Source: Ruminococcaceae bacterium UBA5406
Lineage (GTDB): Bacteria; Bacillota; Clostridia; Oscillospirales; Acutalibacteraceae
Direction: 5' to 3'
Assembly: GCA_002407675.1 (NCBI GenBank)
Contig: DHNW01000024.1
Span: 1-64,000 of the forward strand
Length of the DNA: 64,000 bases
Positions within the stretch are counted from its first letter, which is position 1. Each line of letters opens with the position of its first letter. Both the position numbers and the translations under genes were made by a program. The notes below the pieces were generated by a model. The model did no database searches. It saw only the letters and a list, made by a program, of their open reading frames with translations, and was not told the origin of the DNA. Below are positions 59,333-64,000 of this stretch, one piece after another.

Positions 59333-61009
59333 ATGAAGTTTTCTGAAATGCCGTATCAGCGCCCCGACCTGAACGAAATAAAACAGAAATACGCCCGGAT
59401 CACCAAACAGTTTCCGGAATGCAAATCCGCTGATGAACAGTACCGGCTGATTTTGGAGCACGAAAAACTTTCCAGTGATTTTCAAACCATGAACACCATT
59501 GCTTATATTCGCAACAGCATCAATACAACCGATCCGTTTTATGAAACGGAAATGGCGTTCTTTGATGCCAATAACCCGGTGGTGCAGGAATCCATTCAGA
59601 ACTTTTACCGCGCAGCCGCCCAATCCCGCTTTAAGAGCGAACTGGAAAAGAAGACCGGGAAGATTTTCTTTACCAACATCGACCTCGCGCTGAAATCTTT
59701 CTCGCCCGCCGTCATTGACCTGATGAAACGGGAAAACGCGCTTGTAACCGAATATGAAAAACTTCTCGCCTCCGCAAAAATGGACTTTGACGGAAAAACG
59801 CTGAACCTTTCTGAAATTCAGAAATACACGATTTCTTCCGACCGGAGCGTCCGCAAAGGCGCGTGGGAAAAGTCGGCGGGATTCTTCCTTGCCAACTCGA
59901 AGAGGCTGGATAAGATTTATGATGAGCTGGTGAAAAACCGGACGGAACAGGCCAAAAAACTGGGCTACCAAAATTATGTGCAGCTCGGATACGACCGGCT
60001 GGGGCGCAACTGCTACGGACCGGAGGAAGTCAAGGCTTACCGCAGGCAGATTGTGCGCGACCTTGTGCCCATGATTTCTAAAATCAAAGAGCGCCAGGCG
60101 AAACGCCTCGGCCTGCCGGACATCAAATTCTACGACGACAGCTGCCTGTTTCCGGACGGAAATCCGGCGCCGAAAGGTAACCGGCAGGAACTTGTGAAGC
60201 AGGCCCAGAAAATGTACCATGAAATGAACCCGCTGACCGGTGAGTTCTTCGACTTTATGGTAAAGAACGAACTTTTCGACCTGGACAGCAAAAAAGGCAA
60301 GGCGGGCGGCGGATACTGCACTGATCTGCCGGCCTACAAAGCGCCTTTCATCTTCGCCAATTTCAACGGAACCGCAGGCGACGTGGAAGTACTGACACAC
60401 GAAGCCGGCCACGCTTTTGCAAGCTATGTTTCGCGGGATATGAAAATCCGTGAAACCAGCTGCCCAACCATGGACGGTGCGGAAACGCACTCCATGTCTA
60501 TGGAACTGTTTTCAAGGCCGTGGGATCGTTTGTTTTTTGCGGACGAGGCGGAAAAATTCCATCAGTACCAGCTGGAAGCGGCCCTCGACTTTATCCCCTA
60601 CGGATGCCTGGTGGATGATTTTCAGACTACGATGTACGAAAATCCGGAACTGACGCCTGCCGAGCGCAAGCAGACCTGGCTGAAGCTGGAAAAAACATAC
60701 CGCCCGTGGATCAACTTTGACAACCTGCCGTTCTTCTGCGAAGGCGGCGGCTACCAGCGCCAGCACCATATTTACTCTTTTCCGCTGTATTATATCGACT
60801 ACTGCCTTGCACAGACAACTGCGCTGGAATTCTGGTCGGCCTCTGAAAAAGACTGGAAAGACGCATTCTCCCGCTACCTGACTTTCGTTAAGGCTGGCGG
60901 CACGAAAACTTACGTAGACCTTGTTAAACTCGCGGGGCTGGAGCTTCCTTTCCACGACGGGTGCATCCGGAATCTGTGCGGAGAGATTGACCGTTACCTC
61001 TGCCGGTAA
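59333..61009 (+). CDS. M3-family oligoendopeptidase
   Basis: 558-residue zinc metallopeptidase of the PepF/thimet type, degrading short peptides in the cytoplasm. The zinc motif HEAGH lies in VEVLTHEAGHAFASY (about residue 360), with the third ligand Glu about 25 residues later in MDGAETHSMSMELF, and the substrate-side GGGYQRQHHIYSFPLYYIDY near residue 470. No signal peptide. AAAGGAGA ahead of the ATG; single-gene transcript ending at a strong hairpin. A TATAAT with poor -35 box precedes it at about 59285-59290. Confidence 0.94.
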   Translation: MKFSEMPYQRPDLNEIKQKYARITKQFPECKSADEQYRLILEHEKLSSDFQTMNTIAYIRNSINTTDPFYETEMAFFDANNPVVQESIQNFYRAAAQSRFKSELEKKTGKIFFTNIDLALKSFSPAVIDLMKRENALVTEYEKLLASAKMDFDGKTLNLSEIQKYTISSDRSVRKGAWEKSAGFFLANSKRLDKIYDELVKNRTEQAKKLGYQNYVQLGYDRLGRNCYGPEEVKAYRRQIVRDLVPMISKIKERQAKRLGLPDIKFYDDSCLFPDGNPAPKGNRQELVKQAQKMYHEMNPLTGEFFDFMVKNELFDLDSKKGKAGGGYCTDLPAYKAPFIFANFNGTAGDVEVLTHEAGHAFASYVSRDMKIRETSCPTMDGAETHSMSMELFSRPWDRLFFADEAEKFHQYQLEAALDFIPYGCLVDDFQTTMYENPELTPAERKQTWLKLEKTYRPWINFDNLPFFCEGGGYQRQHHIYSFPLYYIDYCLAQTTALEFWSASEKDWKDAFSRYLTFVKAGGTKTYVDLVKLAGLELPFHDGCIRNLCGEIDRYLCR

Positions 61010-61069
61010 ATGAACCTGTCCGACCGAAAGCTTTCTTTTCGGCCCGCGCAGCAGTTTAACCAGTCAAAA

Positions 61070-61110
61070 GGGCCGCATGGATGCAGAAAAGCATCCATGC
61101 GGCCCTTTTT
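61070..61110. terminator. Bidirectional terminator between M3 peptidase and PFOR
   Basis: A perfect 15-bp stem GGGCCGCATGGATGC / GCATCCATGCGGCCC, flanked by AAAA on the left and TTTTT on the right, between convergent genes. Confidence 0.95.
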
Positions 61111-61129
61111 GCGAACGGAAATCTCAGAA

Positions 61130-64000
61130 TCAGTCTGCCTGCGCGGCCATCCGCCGGTAATAGCGGTACCGCCTTGCAGCAGCACGCTCGGCCTGCTGCA
61201 TGAGGGCTTCCGCCTTATCCGGGAACGTCCGATTCAGGGACGCATAGCGGACCTCGCCCTCCAGAAAATCACGAAGCGGCAGGGTTGGCTCGCGGGAATC
61301 CAGCACAAACGGATTTTCGCCCCGCTCCCGGCGCTGGGGATTATAATGGTACAAAGTCCAGTATCCGCTCTGTACAGCCAGCTTAGATTCCGGCTGGGCA
61401 TACGCCATGCCCTTGACAATACCGTGGCTGATGCAGGGAGCGTACGCAATGACCACGGACGGCCCCGGGAACGCCTCCGCCTCTTTCAGGACACGGATGA
61501 GCTGGTTGGGGTTTGCGCCCATGGCGACCTGGGCAACGTAGATATTTCCATATGTCATGAAAATCGCGCCGAGGTCTTTTTTGTCCGTCTTTTTGCCGGA
61601 AGCGGCAAACTGGGCAACCGCCCCGGCCGGGGTGGATTTTGACGCCTGCCCGCCCGTATTGGAATAGACTTCGGTATCCACGATCAAAACATTGACGTCG
61701 ATTCCGAGGTTCAGGACATGATCCAACCCCCCGAATCCGATATCGTATGCCCAGCCGTCACCGCCGTACATCCACATGGATTTTTTGGTGAGCTGGTCGC
61801 TTTCGTGCAGAATCTCTTCGCAGAGCGGGCGATCCGCTTCCGCGCGGTCGGCGCGGACAGCCGAAACCACTGCCTCGGCGCGCTCCCGGGTGCCTTCCGC
61901 CTGGCGGTACCCATTGATCCACGCCTTCAAAGCGGCTTTCAGCGGTTCATCCCCGGTCTGCCCCGCCAGCTCTTTAACGCGGGCAGCCAGATGCTCGCGG
62001 CGCTGCTGGGTGGCAAGGCACATGCCAAGCGAAAACTCCGCGTTGTTTTCAAACAGGGAATTGGAGAAGGCCGGCCCGTGCCCGCACCGGTTCTTCGTAT
62101 ACGGGACGCACGGCGCCGCGGCGCCCCACGCCTGCGTGCATCCGGTGGCGTTGGCAAGGATCATCCGGTCGCCGAACAGCTGGGTAAGCAGTTTCATATA
62201 CGGAGTTTCACCGCACCCGGCGCACGCCCCGGAGAACTCCAGAAGCGGCTGCTGGAACTGGCTGCCCTTGACTGTGAATTTATTCATCAGGCCGTCTTTC
62301 GGGGAAAGTGACAGCGAATAGTTCCAGTTGGCCTGCTCGCCCATCTGGGATTCCAGCGGCTGCATCTCAATGGCCTTTTCCGGAGCCGGGCAGACCTGCT
62401 CGCAGGAACCGCACCCGGTGCAGTCCAACGGATCCACCTGCACGCGGAATTCATATCCTTCAAGGCCTTTTCCGGCTGCTTCCACCGTGGCATACGATCC
62501 CGGAGCACTCTGCTTTTCCTTCGGGGTCAAAAGGAACGGACGGATGGAGGCGTGCGGGCAGTAATAGGAACACCAGTTGCACTGGATACATTTTTCGGGA
62601 TTCCATTTCGGCACCATGACCGCTGTTCCGCGCTTTTCATATTTTGAAGTCCCAAGAGGAACGGTGCCGTCGGCCGCGTCTGCAAAAGTGCTGACAGGAA
62701 GCCCGTCCCCTTTCTGCGCATTGACGGGAATCAGGACATTCTTTATGTAATCCGGCAGGGTCTTCTCCGGGGCTTTTGCAGCCGAATCCTCCGCATTCTT
62801 CCAGTTTTCCGGAATTTTCACTTCACGGACTTCATCCGCGCCGCGGTCAACGGCGGCTTTGTTCATACTGAGGACTTTTTCACCTTTGCGGCGGTAAGTA
62901 CTGTCGATTGCCTGCTTCATGTAGCGTTTGGCGTCTTCAATGGGGAGAATGCCGGCCAGTTTGAAGAACGCAGACTGGAGGACAGTGTTCGTCCGGGTAC
63001 GCAGGCCGATTTCTGCCGCAATACGCGTTGCGTCGATTATATAGAAACGAATATGGTTCTGAGCCAGATACCGCTTGACGGACGCGGGCAGCTTTTCTTC
63101 GAGCTCTTCCGGCTTCCAGCCGCAGTTCAGCAGGAATGTCCCGCCGGGCTTCAGGTCGGAAAGGATGTCGTACCGGAACAGGTAGGTCGGTTTATGGCAT
63201 GCGACGAAATCCGCCTTGGAAACAAGGTACTCCGAACGGATCGGCTTTTTCCCGAAGCGGAGATGCGAACGGGTCACGCTCCCGGATTTTTTCGTATCGA
63301 ATTCAAAATAGCCCTGAACATACTGATCCGTATTGTCGCCGATAATTTTAATGGAGTTCTTGTTGGCGCCGACGGTTCCATCCGAACCGAGGCCCCAGAA
63401 CTTGCAGCTGACAGTATCCGGATCGCCGCTGTCCACCGGTTGGCCGACCGTGAGGGAATGGTGCGTAACATCGTCGCGGATTCCCACGGTGAAATGGTTC
63501 ATCGGTTCCGGCTGCTCCAGATTGTCGAAAACCGCAACGATCTGCGCCGGTGTAACATCTTTGGAAGCCAGGCCGTACCGGCCGCCGTAAATGTGCGGGC
63601 TGTGGTCGCGGTTGGCAAAAACGGAGCACACGTCTTCATACAGCGGTTCGCCCTGCGAACCGGGCTCTTTGGTGCGGTCCAGCACAGCCAGTGCGCGGAC
63701 GGTCTTCGGCAGAGCACGCAGAAAATAGGACGCCGAAAACGGGCGGAACAGCCTAACCTGAAGATAACCGACTTTGCGGCCCTGCTTTTGCAGGAGATCG
63801 ACGACTTCCTGCGCTGTGCCGCTGACAGAGCCCATGGCAACGATTACATATTCTGCATCCGGTGCGCCGTAATAATTGAAAAGATGGTAGTCGCGCCCGG
63901 TGATCCGGCTGATTTCACCCATGTACTTTTCCACAATGTCCGGGATAGCCTCGTAATAGCGGTTGGCTGCCTCACGCGCCTGGAAGTAGATATCCGGGTT
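61130..64000 (-). CDS. nifJ: Pyruvate:ferredoxin (flavodoxin) oxidoreductase, 5' end beyond window
   Basis: Oxidises pyruvate to acetyl-CoA and CO2 with reduction of ferredoxin, the central step of clostridial fermentation. The frame is open to the right edge, so the first part (normally about 220-250 residues of the roughly 1,170) is outside. In order: the end of the pyrimidine domain, the gamma domain (GLGSDGTVGANKNSIKII), two [4Fe-4S] ferredoxin motifs (CIQCNWCSYYCPH; CTGCGSCEQVCP), and the TPP domain with a CAGCGE cluster Cys pair, ATGCTQAWG, GDGWAYDIGFGG and EVYSNTGGQ. All four-cysteine sets are intact. The segment between 61010 and 61129 holds only the shared terminator. Confidence 0.96.
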   Translation of the reverse strand, partial: NPDIYFQAREAANRYYEAIPDIVEKYMGEISRITGRDYHLFNYYGAPDAEYVIVAMGSVSGTAQEVVDLLQKQGRKVGYLQVRLFRPFSASYFLRALPKTVRALAVLDRTKEPGSQGEPLYEDVCSVFANRDHSPHIYGGRYGLASKDVTPAQIVAVFDNLEQPEPMNHFTVGIRDDVTHHSLTVGQPVDSGDPDTVSCKFWGLGSDGTVGANKNSIKIIGDNTDQYVQGYFEFDTKKSGSVTRSHLRFGKKPIRSEYLVSKADFVACHKPTYLFRYDILSDLKPGGTFLLNCGWKPEELEEKLPASVKRYLAQNHIRFYIIDATRIAAEIGLRTRTNTVLQSAFFKLAGILPIEDAKRYMKQAIDSTYRRKGEKVLSMNKAAVDRGADEVREVKIPENWKNAEDSAAKAPEKTLPDYIKNVLIPVNAQKGDGLPVSTFADAADGTVPLGTSKYEKRGTAVMVPKWNPEKCIQCNWCSYYCPHASIRPFLLTPKEKQSAPGSYATVEAAGKGLEGYEFRVQVDPLDCTGCGSCEQVCPAPEKAIEMQPLESQMGEQANWNYSLSLSPKDGLMNKFTVKGSQFQQPLLEFSGACAGCGETPYMKLLTQLFGDRMILANATGCTQAWGAAAPCVPYTKNRCGHGPAFSNSLFENNAEFSLGMCLATQQRREHLAARVKELAGQTGDEPLKAALKAWINGYRQAEGTRERAEAVVSAVRADRAEADRPLCEEILHESDQLTKKSMWMYGGDGWAYDIGFGGLDHVLNLGIDVNVLIVDTEVYSNTGGQASKSTPAGAVAQFAASGKKTDKKDLGAIFMTYGNIYVAQVAMGANPNQLIRVLKEAEAFPGPSVVIAYAPCISHGIVKGMAYAQPESKLAVQSGYWTLYHYNPQRRERGENPFVLDSREPTLPLRDFLEGEVRYASLNRTFPDKAEALMQQAERAAARRYRYYRRMAAQAD

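Noticed and set aside
59213..60490. Open frame of 425 codons on the minus strand
   Set aside because: Antisense to the M3 peptidase gene with its intact HEAGH site; no ribosome site and no family resemblance.
1..64000. CRISPR arrays, insertion sequences, prophage or defence modules
   Set aside because: No regularly spaced repeats, transposase, capsid, Cas, restriction-modification or toxin-antitoxin genes are recognisable; the serine recombinase is the only mobile-element protein.

Overview
The window reads as chromosomal DNA of a sporulating, anaerobic, fermentative member of the Clostridia (Firmicutes), probably in or near the Oscillospiraceae/Ruminococcaceae. Supporting signs are AGGAGG-type ribosome binding sites with frequent TTG and GTG starts, TTGACA-N17-TATAAT promoters, a tyrosine T-box, a class I c-di-GMP riboswitch, a rotary V/A-type ATPase, pyruvate:ferredoxin oxidoreductase, a BofC-like protein and a spore-coat CotJC remnant. 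Base composition is close to balanced. The family placement is inference; nothing in the window fixes genus or species.

Layout. (1) 1-10.7 kb, mostly minus strand: secDF, a bifunctional penicillin-binding protein, hom-thrB-aspartate kinase and a transglutaminase-like lipoprotein, with one plus-strand BofC-like gene. (2) 10.9-13.1 kb, a small accessory patch: an unknown 83-aa gene, a lone large serine recombinase, a decayed cotJC fragment touching the recombinase 3' end, and tRNA-Thr(CGT). (3) 13.1-18.3 kb: a ROK repressor divergent from a DUF4867 / FGGY sugar kinase / fucose-arabinose-type isomerase operon. (4) 18.4-24.6 kb: a self-contained fructose operon (DeoR-type regulator, 1-phosphofructokinase, HPr, Enzyme I, fused EIIABC) with tandem operator-like repeats at its promoter. 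(5) 24.8-29.1 kb minus: T-box, tyrS and a YfhO-type membrane protein. (6) 29.2-38.0 kb minus: a nine-gene V-type ATPase operon in the order G-C-I-K-F-E-A-B-D. (7) 38.1-39.8 kb minus: an ACT-domain protein and a UPF0210 protein.

(8) 40.0-43.4 kb plus: histidinol-phosphatase-like PHP protein, Lrp-type regulator, aminotransferase and ispE, with overlapping starts and stops. (9) 43.4-55.3 kb plus: a KDPG aldolase-VOC fusion, a two-gene dehydratase-activase-like pair, a c-di-GMP riboswitch leading into a GGDEF protein, cyclophilin, ABC exporter, exonuclease III and a beta-CASP nuclease. (10) 55.3-57.9 kb minus: deoD-cdd-deoA nucleoside salvage. (11) 58.0-61.0 kb plus: a LytTR/LiaF-like pair and an M3 oligopeptidase. 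(12) 61.1 kb to the right edge, minus: pyruvate:ferredoxin oxidoreductase, truncated by the window.

Most of the window is housekeeping and central metabolism. I did not find a defence system, CRISPR array, IS element or prophage module. The parts that most deserve a second look are the recombinase/cotJC junction, the doubly feedback-controlled diguanylate cyclase, the aldolase-VOC fusion and the operator architecture of the fructose operon.
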